Below are positions 19,701-31,126 of a DNA stretch of 64,000 bases, piece by piece. Source of the DNA: Semisulcospira habei (taxonomy: Eukaryota; Mollusca; Gastropoda; Semisulcospiridae). The translations under genes and the position numbers were made by a program. The stretch is from the NCBI GenBank assembly GCA_036245525.1, contig BTPG01000002.1, positions 162,624,876 to 162,688,875 on the forward strand, in the 5' to 3' direction. The notes beneath the pieces were generated by a model that worked only from the letters and a program-made list of their open reading frames with translations, was not told the origin of the DNA and searched no databases. The first letter of the stretch is position 1. Every line of letters starts with the position of its first letter.

Positions 19701-21144
19701 ATGATATGCGCTCATTGGGAGACTCCCATGATCGACCTCTTTGCCATGAGGTGTAATCGCCAACTTCCACTCTTCGTATCCCCTATTCCAGATCCCCTAG
19801 CCTGTGCAGTTGACGTGCTCTCCATTCCGTGGGACGGTCTCATCGCTTACGTGTATCCCCTGACAGTTCTAGTCCCCAAGGTCCTGCTCAAGATCAAGGG
19901 ATGCAATGTGGTGACGTTACTGGTGGCCCCATTCTCCTGGAACAGATCTTGGACCACCGACCTGCTCAGTCTTGCCACGGGAACCCCCTGCTGCTCCCCA
20001 CCCCGAGCACTATGCTCAAATAGCCCCCCCAGTGGCTGTTCCACCCGTGCCCAGAGCGGCTTCTCCTTCACGCCTGGAGATTGTGCGGCAAGCCCTCGCC
20101 GCAAGAGGCTTCTCGAGTGCAGCAGTGGAGGCGATCGCTACAGCCCGCAGACCCACAGAGTCTACGAGGGAAAGTGGAGAGTACTACAGTCCTGGTGTGC
20201 TGACCAGCAGCTCTCCCCCACCGAACTGACTACCCCTCAGCTCGCCGAGTTCTTCCTCTGGCTCTTCGGCGACCAGGGACTAGCCCCCATCACAATCAGA
20301 GGATACCTGTCCATGATTGCGAACACTTACCAACACCTCGGCCGCGCGGGCCCCGGCGAATGCAAAGACCTCGCTGACCTTATGGCACACTTTGACCTCC
20401 AGCGCCTGGTTCCCCGTTCACTGATTCCACGCTGGGACCTACCCTGGGTGCTCACGTGGCTGAATCCCGACCAATTCGAACCACTCTCCTTGGCCCGGTT
20501 GGCGGATGTGACTCGGAAGACCTGCTTCTTGTTGGCCCAGGCCACGGCGGCCCAAGTAAGCGAGCTACACGCGCTCTCAGCGCGCCCTGTCTGCCTGCAG
20601 TTCAGGACGGATGGCTCTGTGCAGCTACTCGCTGACCCTTCCTTCCTCGCCAAGACTAGATCTCCCTAGACCGCGCCCCAGGTGATCACCATACGGCCGC
20701 TGAAAGGAGTAAACTTTCCCCGGGAGACCAGGCAGCAAGATCCAGTGCGCGCCCTGCGAGTCTTATCTACGCCGATCCAAGCCCGTCCGGAGCGGACGGT
20801 CTCACCTCTTTCTTCCATTGGCCCCAGGCAGAACTGACATTACAGCCCAGACGATATCTTCCTGGCTATGCTGGGTCATACGGTCCGCCTACCAGGACCT
20901 CTCCCCGGAGGGAGCTAAGAGGTTAAGGATCCGCGCACACCAGGTTAGAGCCATGGCCACGAGCGTCACCTTCGACTGCAACTGTGCCATCAGAGACATC
21001 GTGGCAGCTGTGGGCTGGCGGGCAGAGTCGACCTTCGTCCGCTTCTACCTCCGGGATCTGGCAGGCCAGCAAGACAACCTCGCACTGGTGGGGGGGGCCA
21101 TCACCGCGGCGCAACACTCCCTCCAGTCGCCAGAGGCGCCGTAG
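19701..21144 (+). pseudogene. DIRS copy 3 post-RNase H segment and tyrosine recombinase
   Basis: The frame 19701-20669 begins ICAHWETPMIDLFAM and runs through the methyltransferase-like block (LFVSPIPDPLA), then through PTELTTPQLAEFFLWLFGD into the recombinase. The first catalytic position is glutamine (TAAQVSELHAL, about 20550; CAA for CGA), a loss of the arginine. The second frame (20818-21144) keeps HQVRA and the nucleophile in FVRFYLRDL. A stop at 20667 and a frameshift near 20760 split the domain. Confidence 0.8.
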
Positions 21145-21254
21145 GTAATTCTTAGCTGAAATTGTCGGGAGTTTGCTATTGGGAGCGCAGCTCTGGCTAA
21201 GCCCTTTTACAGGGGGTAATCTTGGGCGGCACCCTCCTCCTTTTCGTAATTCTT

Positions 21255-21612
21255 CCATATAGTAATGTCATCGGTAATGTTTTTGAGGACACAAATGAAT
21301 TTTTCTCTAAAATGTATTTTTTCGAAAAATACTTACCGATGACATTACTCGGAGGACCCTCCCACCTGCCCCGCTTGCTGCTGGTAAGCTAAGCATTCCG
21401 ACTGGCATGACACCACATGGCATGTGACCGGATGGGCAGGGACTGGAAGCTACTCACGGCCCTGGTTACAGTTCCCTGAATTGTCTCCCTGGTTGTGTAG
21501 GAACACAACAGGTTCTTAGGCTGAAATTGGGTAAGCTAGTAGACACTTCCATATTGTAATGTCATCGGTAAGTATTTTTCCCAAAAATACATTTTAGGGA
21601 AAAATTCATTTT
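21255..21612 (+). repeat. DIRS copy 3 internal palindrome and right terminal repeat
   Basis: AGTAATGTCATCGGTAATG (21260) pairs with TACTTACCGATGACATTACT (near 21345). The terminal repeat then runs to the ATTCA-TTT end. Confidence 0.8.
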
Positions 21613-21922
21613 TCTCTAAAAGATATTTTTTCAAAAAATACTTACCGATGGCATTACTCACAGGACCCTCCCGCCTGCCCCGCTTGCCGCCAGCACGCTA
21701 AGAGTAAGACTGGCGGGAACACACGGCGCGCACACTCGGATGGAGGGAGGGGAGACTACCCAGGTGCTTGGTTACAACTCCCTAGAGTTACGGTCTGTGT
21801 CGTGTGGGTACACACGAACGGCTTTGAGGCTGAATTCGGTAAGCTAAAGGGTATATTTCATACAGTAATGCCATCAGTAAGTATTTTACGAAAAAAATTA
21901 TCTTTTAGAGAAAAATACATTT
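21613..21922 (+). repeat. Right half of DIRS copy 2 palindrome and its right terminal repeat
   Basis: It resumes with TTCTCTAAAAGATATTTTTT and ends AAATACA-TTT. It is complementary to 8058-8275. Confidence 0.82.
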
Positions 21923-21959
21923 TTGGCTCAAGTGTGAAGCCAAAGTGAGTCTATGTTTT

Positions 21960-22515
21960 GGGCCAGAGCTCGTCTGTCTGTCATTGTCCGCCGTCATCCG
22001 TGGTAAACTTTAACGTTGGCATTGTCTTGGAGACTATTCAAGCCACATTCTGCAAACTTGGCCCAAGGATACTTTGTGGTAAGACCTTTCTAAACATACC
22101 AATTTCAGTGATCTCTCACAAAGGTCAAGGTCACAGGGGATCAGGAAATAGGTCAAAAATAGCTATATTTTGACATCATTTATTTTTTTCTCAAATACTA
22201 TTCACAACTTTAAACCCAAACTTGGTACAAAGACACCTGATGGTAAGTATACGTACTAATCTGATTGATCCCTCGGAAAGGTCAAGGGTCACGAGTTCAG
22301 GAAATAGGTCCAAAATAGCCATATTTTGACAAAAGATGTTTTTTCTCAAATACTATTCACAACTTCAAACCCAAACTTGGTACAGAGATACCAGATGGTA
22401 AGATCTATCTATGCATACTAATTTGGATGACCCATTGGAAAGGTCAAGGGTCACAAGGGCTCAGGAGATAGGTCTGAAATAGCCATATTTTGACAAAAGA
22501 TGTTTTTTTCCAAAT
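21960..22515 (+). repeat. Tandem array of ~160-base units containing GGTCAAGGGTCA
   Basis: The landmark CTCAAATACTATTCACAAC recurs at 22190 and 22345, and GGAAAGGTCAAGGGTCAC recurs at about 22275 and 22437. The array continues after the TIR element at 32039 with the same landmarks at about 32037 and 32200. About six units are seen in total, each diverged. Confidence 0.8.
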
Positions 22516-23490
22516 GAGTTCATCTACAGTACTGAGCACCAAAAGTGGGAAAACAGGATGAAAATAAAAAAAATGCTTCAGATGAAACAATGCCTGTTTT
22601 ATATATGTCTGACAAAGTATAATATACAAATCGAAAAAAGAAAATAAATAATCTTTTTTGTGTTTACACAATTGAGGATCGACTGAGGGGGATATGATAC
22701 CCGTATCAGATGCACCATAGGGACACATGCAATGCACCCACTCTAATTAAATTAAATATGCACCATTTTGTGAACATGTAATGTTCAGTCAAAGAGTAAA
22801 TATACGTTTTGAGGTGATTTTAGAAAATAAATCACCTAAACAAACGGTTAGAGCTGCGTCAAAACGTGGGACACCGCAGCATCTGAAATGTTGTACCAAA
22901 TCATTTCACCACAAAAACAAGAACAGCTGTTTTCCAGTAGTTAAGCACCAGCAAGGTATAAAACAAGTGAAACAATATGGGAACCAAAAAACAATAAAAT
23001 TATAATAGTTGCATCTCCTAAATATTACACTTGTTAGGTATAACGTTTCAGATGCCATGGGACACTATGAATAAAAACATGTTTTAACTTGTTATTAGGT
23101 GTCATTTCCAGTTGTTTTGGTCTGGGGGACATGCAGTCATTGATAGCATAAGATACCTCATAAAATATAGATATATACAGAAAAATATTGCAAACACTAA
23201 TGGAAATGGTAGGCAGTTTGATCAGGATTGGCTTCTATATTTACCAGCATTACTAGAGCTGTGAAAGTGTGGGTCTGATGGTATGGAGCAGAGGTACAAG
23301 GCTTGTGTACACAAGATGAATGTTTATTTGCAGTGTACTTGTTCAGTTTTGTGTGTATTATTGAATGCTTTAGTTAAACTTTTTATAAAGTAAGTGAACG
23401 TGTTAGAAAATTATATGTACAATAAAACAAAACAAAAAAACACCAAAAAACCAACAAAAAAAGATTTTGGGGGTGTCTGTAAATATGAAC

Positions 23491-23519
23491 AGTCACACAC
23501 ACACACACACACACACACA
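23491..23519. repeat. (CA)n microsatellite
   Basis: About 14 CA units inside the AT-rich TIR element. Confidence 0.9.
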
Positions 23520-24415
23520 TGAAAATGATCCAATGAATACAGTTCATCATTTATTGTAAATATGGGAGAAAAATAAAACCTGATAAGAAATTAAAAAAAG
23601 AAAAAACAAATAGCACTCAACAAAGCTTTGGCAGAAACACAGCTCATCAAAAATCATAACCCTCTATTCCCTCATACTGTTGCAAGGGAACAAGACCAAC
23701 GTTAGCTATTATCATGTCCATGGACACGAGCTGCACATCAGCAACTGCTGGGTACACAAAGAATGTCTTCTTTGTTGTGTGGGGATGTAAAATGTCCTTG
23801 TCAATATATTCTGTGAGCAATCTTGCACACATAAAGAACAGAAGTATCATTAAAAACTGCCAAGTCAGGCCCAAAATCAAAACAATCATTTAAAGAAGGA
23901 AACAAAAAGTTTGGTCAAATATAAACAAAATTTTTTATGATTTAGTCTTTTCACAATCCTAAAAGTCTGCACGTTCATGTTTCTGGTGCTGCATGGGACT
24001 TTACACAAAAATGCAATCGTGATGTCCCATGACACGTCCTAAACAAACTTCACCTAACTCAGAATTTTGTTTAGGTTTTAAGGCATTTAGAAAAAAATCA
24101 CTACACGATTGATGAACACTATGCATAATAATAGTCCTTGCACACGAGATTAATTTTGCTGCTGTGTCAGATTTTTTTGAAAATGATGAAAATGTCCCAA
24201 AATTCATTACCAATGTTCCACAAGACACAAAGAGTAAACGTAAGCACAGTCTATTTAAAAACTGTTATCTCCTATAAAAATACAAACATGCAAATAATAA
24301 TGATTTAGATTGATGCATGGAACATAAAAGAATATAAAAATGCCAACCTGTAATGCAGATGGTCCAAGATACTTGGTAACAGTTGGAGATTCAAACCGTA
24401 TCTGGCGCACGCGTT

Positions 24416-24817
24416 TCAGGCGCATGGTGGTCGGAAGTCGGGACGCGTCACTGTTTTTTGAGTACCAGGGCTAAAATGTCTATGGATTTTCTGTGTAAAC
24501 GTCATCAGTTTGTGTGGAATTTGCTGGGGAATTCCCACAACACAAGCAAACCGGTCGGAAAGCGAGTTTTGAACGAGTTTCTGCGATTGTTTTGGGTTGC
24601 GTTTCAGACTTGACATTTGGGACACCGCGATATAAAAAAAATTCTCAGCATCCAAATCCTTCGAATATTTGTAACCTATTATGGTGCAAAATGAAGTATT
24701 TTGAGTATAGTTTATTGATGCACATAGTGGACAAGCAGATCGTATCTTGTTGCCGATTTTGGAAAAGTGAAAAAATACGTTGCAGTGGGACACTTCGTTA
24801 TGCATCTGAAACGCCAC
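24416..24817 (-). other. Unrecognised 133-codon frame in the TIR element
   Basis: The predicted product is basic, with a CPLCASINYTQNTSFC stretch that could bind metal, but no known family is recognised. It may be a transposase fragment. Neighbouring minus-strand frames (24001-24228, 23647-23889) could be further exons or remnants of the same gene. The function is unknown and the frame may be chance. Confidence 0.25.
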
Positions 24818-25553
24818 TTTTCGTCCATAAGTGTGTCAATAGCCAGTTCTAAAGTGAAAAAAAAAAGTTCACTGATTTTTCAATGTTACTTACTTACTTA
24901 CTTACGCCTGTCACCCCTACCAGGGTATAGGTCATCGACGAGAGACCTCCAGCGACTCCTGTCCTGTGCTTCTCCTTCGATTTTACTCCAGGTGGTTCCC
25001 AGTCTCTTGATGTCTGCTTGGAGGTCTCGACGCCAGGTGTTTCTTGGCCTGCCTCTTTTCCTCTTTCCCTTGGGGTTCCATGACAATGCCTGCCTAGTGA
25101 TACTGGAAACTGGCTTTCTCAGACTGTGACCAATCCATCCCCATCTTCTTCGTCCAATTTCCTTCTCTGCTGTTATCTGCTCTGTTCTCTCCCAGAGTCT
25201 GACGTTGCTGATCTTCTCTGGCCAGTGGATTTTCAAGATTCTTCTAAGGCAACTGTTTTTGAAGATCTGTACTCTGTTGACTGTGGTTTTTGTCAACCTC
25301 CAAGTCTCTGCTCCATATAGGAGAACTGCTGAGTTTGAGTTGAAAATCCGGACTTTGGTGTGTTGTGCCAGCTCTCTGGAACTCCACACTTTTTTCAACT
25401 GGAGAAAGGCTGCTCTGGCTTTACCGATTCGTGCTCTGACATCTGCATCAGTGCCACCTTTTTTGTCGATGATGCTCCTGAGATAGGTGAAGGACTCCAC
25501 CTCCTCCAATGGGGTGCCAGCAAGCAAGACTGGTTCTTCCCTGGTTGCCTCAT

Positions 25554-28500
25554 TACTTACTTACGCCTGTCACCCCTACCCGGGTATAGGCCGTCGACGA
25601 GAGACCTCCAGCAACTCCTGTCCTGTGCTTCTCCTTCGATTCTACTCCAGGTGGTTCCCAGTCTCTTGATGTCTGCTTGGAGGTCTCGACGCCAGGAGTT
25701 TCTCGGCCTACCTCTTTTCCTCTTTCCCTGGGGGTTCCATGACAATGCCTGCCTAGTGATACTGGAAGCTGGCTTTCTCAGACTGTGACCGATCCATCCC
25801 CATCTTCTTCGCCCAATTTCATTCTCTGCTGTTATCTGCTCTGTTCTCTCCCAGAGTCTGACGTTGCTGATCTTCTCTGGCCAGTGGATTTTCAAAATTC
25901 TTCTAAGGCAACTGTTCATGAAGGTCTGTACTCTGTTGACTGTGGTTTTTGTCAATCTCCATGTCTCTGCTCCATATAGGAGAACTGCTTTTACATTGGA
26001 GTTGAAAATCCGGACTTTGGTGTGTTGTGACAGCTCTCTGGAACTCCACACTTTTTTCAACTGGAGAAAGGCTGCTCTGGCTTTACCGATTCGTGCTCTG
26101 ACATCTGCATCAGTGCCGCCTTTTTTGTCTATGATGCTCCCGAGATAGGTGAAGGACTCCACCTCCTCCAACGGGGTGCCAGCAAGCAAGACTGGTTCTT
26201 CCCTGGTTGCGTTCAGCCTCATTGTCTTTGTTTTCTGTTTGTGAATGGTGAGGCCCACTTGGGACGAGATGTCAGCAAGCCTCGTGGTCTTGTCCTGCAT
26301 TTGTTGATGAGTGTGGGACAGTAATGCCAAGTCGTCTGCAAAATCGAGGTCGTCAAGCTGTGTCCACTGTATTCCACTTCGTCTGTGCTCTGTGGTCATC
26401 TTCATGACCCAGTCTATGGCCAGTAGGAAGAGGAACGGAGACAGCAGACACCCCTGCCTGACACCAGTTCTGACCTGGAGCTCTCTGGTGAACTGCCCTT
26501 CGTGGATCACGCGACATGTCATGCCATCATAGCTGCTCTTGATCAGGCGGACGAGCTTTGTGGGTACACCGTCGTGTCGTAGGAGTTTCCACAGAGTCTC
26601 TCGGTCCACGCTGTCAAATGCTTTCTCATAATCCACAAAGTTGACGTACAGCGGGGAGCTCCACTCCAGAGACTGTTCCACGATGATGCGGAGAGTGGCG
26701 ATCTGGTCTGTACATGATCGGTTCTTCCTGAATCCTGCTTGCTGGTCTCTCAGCTGGGGGTCAACGGAGCTCTTCATTCTCTCTAGGATGATCCTGTTGA
26801 AGACCTTTCCTGGTACTGACAGCAAGGTGATTCCTCTGTAGTTGGAACACTTGCTGAGGTCGCCTTTCTTGGGAAGCTTGATTAGGTACCCCTCCTTCCA
26901 GTCAGCTGGCATCACCTCCTCTTCCCAGATCTTTCCAAACAGTGGGTACAGCATCTCGACTGTTGTCTCTAGGTCTGCTTTCAGAGACTCCGCTGGGATG
27001 CCATCTGGCCCTGCTGCTTTGCCATTCTTCAAAAATGCCACTGCTTTTCTGATCTCTTCCCGGCTGGGTCTGTCACAGCTGATGGGTAGGTCAGTCTCTG
27101 CCGGCTGGATGTCGGGGGGGTCGGGTGGGCTAGGTCTGTTCAGTAACTCTTCAAAATACTTGGCCCATCTGTCGAGTTGGTCTGCTCTGTCTGCAATAGG
27201 CTTGCCTTCTTTGTCTTTTACTGGTCTTTCTGTATGGCCATACTTACCCGACAATCTTCTGGTAATGTCGTAGAGCTGTTTCATGTTGCCGCTGCCTGCT
27301 GCCTTTTCTGCCTCTGCTGCCAGGCTGTCTGTGTAGGCCCTCTTGTCTGCCCTGATACTCCTCTTCACCTCGCGGTTGGCTTCCGAGTATTCCCCCTGTG
27401 CCCTTACTTTGGCTGCTCTCGTGCGACTGTTGTTGACCGCTGCTTTCTTCTGCTTCCTCGCTTCTATCTTCTTCAAGGTCTGTGCCGACAGCCAGTCCTT
27501 GTGGTGGTGTTTCCTAAACCCTACAGTGTCTTTGCAGGTTGAGTTCAGCGCCTCTCTAACTGCCTTCCACTGCTGCTCTGTGGTGACCGCCTCCTCTTCA
27601 TTTACTAGCTCCTGTAGCGCTTGAAACCGGTTGGACAGCACCAGTTTGAACTCTTCTCTAACTCCAGTTTCTCTCAGGAGGCCTACATTATAGCGCTGTC
27701 TTCTTGTTGTCTCTGTGCGGCTTTTCTTTAGCTTGAGCTTCATTCTTAAGGTAAGCAGATGGTGGTCTGAGGCGACATCTGCTCCCCTCCTCACTCGAAC
27801 ATCTTGAAGGGATCTTCTAAATTTCTTGCTAATGCAGATATGGTCTATTTGGTTCTCTGTTGTATGGTCAGGTGAGACCCAAGTTGCTTTGTGTATTCTT
27901 CTGTGTGGGAAGATGCTGCCTCCAATGACAAGTCGGTTTAGAGCACAAAAGTCTACAAACCTCTCCCCGTTCTCACTCATCTCCGAGCCTAGTCCCTGTC
28001 TCTCCATCACCTCTTCGTATCCGGTGTTGTCCTCCCCTATTTTGGCATTAAAATCGCCCATGACGATGGTGATGTCTCGCTCCGCACATTTGTCCACGGC
28101 ACTCTGGAGTCGGTCGTAGAACTCTTGTTTCTCTTCCTCGTCACTGTCATTGGTGGGCGCATAACACTGGATGACGTTCAGCTTGAGCTTTTTCTTGGTT
28201 CTAAAGGCTGCTGTTATAATTCTTGGCCCAAGAGGTTCCCAGCCCATCAGCGCTCTCTGTGCCACTGGTGACAGCATGAGTGCTACTCCTTCTGTATGGG
28301 GGGCATTCTCCTCTTCATGACCTGAATACAGAACCATCTCCCCACTTAACAGCCTTTTCTGGCCAGACTGCGTCCATCTGGCTTCACTGATGCCTAGCAG
28401 GGAAAGGTTGTACTTTTGCATTTCCGCTGCTATCTGGGCGGCCTTGCCGCTCTGGTACATGGTCTTGACGTTCCATGTGCCCATGGTTGTATCCCTGGAT

Positions 28501-28841
28501 AGAGAGAGGCGGCTCGGTCCTGTGGCTTCCGAAGACTTCCGGCTTTCACCACAGGACGTCATAAGTCTTCTAGTAGAAGAACCTTCCTCCTCCAGGAAAG
28601 GAATTACTGTTAGTCTTTTCGTCGGCGTTTTTGTAGCTATTTCCTTTTTTGCAGGGTGGGGAAGCTACCCCCACGCCCAACCCCCTTACTAGGAGGACCA
28701 GGGGTTTTCTGTCGGGGTCACCTTCCCTTAGACCATGTTGGTTCACGGCACCTTATTTCATTCGGTGCACCCCTCTCACGAGGGACCCCCTATCCACCAC
28801 CCAGGGGACGCGCCTCAACGCCGTATGGTCCCAGCGCGAGG
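25554..28841 (-). mobile_element. RTE-clade LINE, full-length younger copy
   Basis: It is flanked by a perfect 12-base duplication TGGTTGCCTCAT (25542-25553 and 28842-28853) that lies within the outer copy's coding region. Length is 3288 bases: about 280 bases of 5' leader, one long ORF, and no 3' untranslated region, since the stop codon is the first TAA of the (TAAG)n tail. The leader starts CCTCGCGCTGGGACCATACG on the minus strand, as in the other copies. The single intact ORF makes this the only plausibly autonomous element in the window. Confidence 0.92.
25557..28562 (-). CDS. RTE LINE ORF2-type protein: endonuclease + reverse transcriptase (1001 aa, intact)
   Basis: The N-terminal third is an apurinic-type (EEP) endonuclease: GTWNVKTMYQ (residues about 28-37), ISEARW, QCYAPTND, VMGDFNAKIGE, the NQIDHI block and VASDHHLLT. 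A linker rich in Lys/Arg follows (about 300-440). RT starts at AFLKNGKAAGPDGIPAESLK, then NYRGITLLSVPGKVFNRII, QAGFRKNRSCTDQI, VDYEKAFDSVDRETLW, VRTGVRQGCLLSPFLF and the catalytic LDFADDLALL. The C-terminal region has ESFTYLGSIID, AVLLYGAETW and KRKRGRPRNSWRRDLQ. This domain order and size fit the RTE/BovB clade. No stop or frameshift is visible. Start chosen at the first ATG; the one 26 codons on, before GTWNV, is equally possible. Confidence 0.93.
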   Translation of the reverse strand: MTSCGESRKSSEATGPSRLSLSRDTTMGTWNVKTMYQSGKAAQIAAEMQKYNLSLLGISEARWTQSGQKRLLSGEMVLYSGHEEENAPHTEGVALMLSPVAQRALMGWEPLGPRIITAAFRTKKKLKLNVIQCYAPTNDSDEEEKQEFYDRLQSAVDKCAERDITIVMGDFNAKIGEDNTGYEEVMERQGLGSEMSENGERFVDFCALNRLVIGGSIFPHRRIHKATWVSPDHTTENQIDHICISKKFRRSLQDVRVRRGADVASDHHLLTLRMKLKLKKSRTETTRRQRYNVGLLRETGVREEFKLVLSNRFQALQELVNEEEAVTTEQQWKAVREALNSTCKDTVGFRKHHHKDWLSAQTLKKIEARKQKKAAVNNSRTRAAKVRAQGEYSEANREVKRSIRADKRAYTDSLAAEAEKAAGSGNMKQLYDITRRLSGKYGHTERPVKDKEGKPIADRADQLDRWAKYFEELLNRPSPPDPPDIQPAETDLPISCDRPSREEIRKAVAFLKNGKAAGPDGIPAESLKADLETTVEMLYPLFGKIWEEEVMPADWKEGYLIKLPKKGDLSKCSNYRGITLLSVPGKVFNRIILERMKSSVDPQLRDQQAGFRKNRSCTDQIATLRIIVEQSLEWSSPLYVNFVDYEKAFDSVDRETLWKLLRHDGVPTKLVRLIKSSYDGMTCRVIHEGQFTRELQVRTGVRQGCLLSPFLFLLAIDWVMKMTTEHRRSGIQWTQLDDLDFADDLALLSHTHQQMQDKTTRLADISSQVGLTIHKQKTKTMRLNATREEPVLLAGTPLEEVESFTYLGSIIDKKGGTDADVRARIGKARAAFLQLKKVWSSRELSQHTKVRIFNSNVKAVLLYGAETWRLTKTTVNRVQTFMNSCLRRILKIHWPEKISNVRLWERTEQITAENEIGRRRWGWIGHSLRKPASSITRQALSWNPQGKRKRGRPRNSWRRDLQADIKRLGTTWSRIEGEAQDRSCWRSLVDGLYPGRGDRRK

Positions 28842-31126
28842 TGGTTGCCTCATGGTCTCTGTCTTTTGTTTGTGGATGGTGAGGCCCACTTGGGACGAGA
28901 TGTCAGCAAGCCTCGTGGTCTTGTCCTGCATTTGTTAATGAGTGTGGGACAGTAAAGCCAAGTCATCTGCAAAATCGAGGTCGTCAAGCTGTTGTCCACA
29001 GTGTCCACTGTATTCCGCTTCTACTCTGCTCTGTGGTCCTCTTCATGACCCAGTCTATGGCCAGTAGGAAGAGAAACGGAGACAGCAAACACCTCTGCCT
29101 GACGCCGGTTCTGACCTGGAGCTCCCTGGTGAACTGCCCTTCATGGATCACGCGACATGTCATGCCATCGTAGCTGCTCTTGATCAGGCAGATGAGTTTT
29201 GTGGGTACACCGTAGTGTCATAGGAGTTTCCACAAAGTCTCTCGGTCCACGCTGTCAAATGCTTTCTCGTAATCCACAAAGTTGACATACAGTGGGGAGC
29301 TCCACTCCAGAGACTGCTCCACGATGATGCGGAGAGTGGCAATCTGGTCTGTACATGATCGCTTTTTCCTGAATCCTGCTTGCTGGTCTCTCAGCTGGGG
29401 GTCAACGGAGCTCTTCATTCTCTCCAGGATGATCCTGTTGAAGACCTTTCTGGTACTGACAGCAAGGTGATTCCTCTGTAGTTGGAACACTTGCTTAGGT
29501 TGCCTTTCTTGGGAAGCTTGATTAGGTACCCCTCCTTCCAGTCGGCCGGCATCACCTCCTTTTCCCAGATCTTTCCAAACAGTGGGTACAGCATCTCTAG
29601 TTGTTTCTAGGTCTGCTTTCAGAGCCTCCGCTGGGATGCCATCTGGCCCTGCTGCTTTGCCGTTCTTCAAAAATGCCACTGCTCTTCTCTTCCCGGCTGG
29701 GTCTGTCACAGCTGATGGGTAGGTCGGTCTCTGCTGGCTGGATGTCTGGGGGGTCGGGTGGGCTGGGTCTGTTCAGTAACTCTTCAAAATACTTGGCCCA
29801 TCTGTCAAGTTGGTCTGCTCTGTCTGCAATAGGCTTGCCTTCTTTGTCTTTTACTAGTCTTTCTGTATGGCCATACTTGCCCGACAATCTTCTGGTAATG
29901 TCGTAGAGCTGTTTCATGTTGCCGCTGCCTGCTGCCTTTTCTGCCTCTGCTGCTAGGTCGTCTGTGTAGGCTCTCTTGTCTGCCCTGATATTCCTCTTCA
30001 CCTCGCAGTTGGCTTCAAAGTATTCCTCATGTGCCCTTGCTTTGGCTGCTCTTGTGCGACTGTTGTTGACAACTGCTTTCTTCTGCTTCCTCCCTTCTAT
30101 CTTCTTCAAGGTCTGTGCCGACAGCCAGTCCTTGTGATGGTGTTTCTTGAACCCTACAGTGTCTTTGCAGGTTGAGTTCAGTGCCTCTCTAACTGCCTTC
30201 CACTGCTGCTCTGTGGTGACCGCCTCATCTTCATCTACTAGCTCCTGTAGCGCTTGAAATCGGTTGGACAGCACCAGTTTGAACTTTTCTCTCACTCCAG
30301 TCTCTCTCAGGAGGCCTACATTATAGCGCTGTCTTCTTGTTGTCCCTGTGCTGCTTTTCTTTAACTTGAGCTTTATTCTTAAGATAAGCAGATGATGGTC
30401 TGAGGCGACATCTGCTCCCCTCCTCGCTCGAACATCTTGAAGGGATCTTCTAAATTTCTTGCTAATGCAGATATGGTCTATTTGGTTCTCTGTAGTATGG
30501 TCAGGTGAGACCCACGTTGCTTTGTGTATTCTTCTGGGAAGATGCTGCCTCCAATGACAAGTCTGTTTAGAGCACAAAAGTCTACGAACCTCTCCCCGTT
30601 CTCACTCATCTCCCCTAGTCCCTGTCTCCCCATCACCTCTTCATATCCGGTGTTGTCCTCCCCTATTTTGGCATTAAAATCGCCCATGGTGATGGTGATG
30701 TCTCGCTCCGCACATTTGTCCACATCACTCTGGAGTCAGTCATAGAACTCTTGTTTCTCTTCCTCATCACTGTCATTAGTGGGCGCATAACACTGGATGA
30801 CGTTGAGCTTGATCTTTTTCCTGGTTCTAAAGGCTGCTGTGATAATTCTTGGCCCATCAGCGCTCTCTATGCCACTGGTGACAGCATGCATGCTACACCT
30901 TCTGTATGGGGGCATTCTCCTCTTCATGACCTGAATACAGAATCACCTCCCCACTTGACAGCCTTTTCTGGCCAGACTGTATCCATCTGGCTTCACTGAT
31001 ACCTAGCAGGGAAAGGTTGTACTTTTGCATTTCCGCTGCTATCTGGGCGGACTTCCCGCTCTGGTACATGGTCTTGACATTCCATGTGCCCATGATTGTG
31101 TCCCTGGATAGAGAGAGGCGTCCTGT

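Larger units (their letters stand above)
15042..21612 (+). mobile_element. DIRS retrotransposon, copy 3 (complete, inside copy 2)
   Basis: Left repeat 15042-15250, ORF1, RT, RNase H, post-RNase H segment, recombinase, internal palindrome (21255-21345) and right repeat (21346-21612) are all present. The junctions read ATGTA-TTT-GTTTCC on the left and ATTCA-TTT-TTCTCT on the right. Removing the element rejoins the palindrome of copy 2 at a single TTT with no duplication. Length is 6571 bases including a 400-base repeat insertion. Several frameshifts and stops make it non-autonomous. Confidence 0.88.
8058..21922 (+). mobile_element. DIRS retrotransposon, copy 2, with nested insertions
   Basis: The left end (8058, TTT-GTTTCTTCAAAA) and the left terminal repeat (to about 8275) are complementary to a right terminal repeat at 21660-21922, for example AGCTTACCGAATTCAGCCTC against its reverse near 21840. 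The flanks join as ...CTATTAT-TTT-TTGGCTC with no target duplication. The copy kept ORF1 and the recombinase but lost about 3 kb between them, where an RNase H LINE now sits. DIRS copy 3 lies inside its internal palindrome. Host site: ATP9 intron 8, 50 bases after exon 8. Confidence 0.85.

Noticed and set aside
26311..27624. Several plus-strand open frames of 70-140 codons across the RTE copy.
   Set aside because: They are antisense shadows of the intact minus-strand protein and recur at the same places in every RTE copy.
28795..28845. Sequence around TATGGTCCCAGCGCGAGG looked like part of an HDV-type self-cleaving ribozyme, which some LINEs carry at their 5' end.
   Set aside because: The similarity is on the strand antisense to the LINE, covers only about ten bases, and no pairing partners for P1 or P2 follow.
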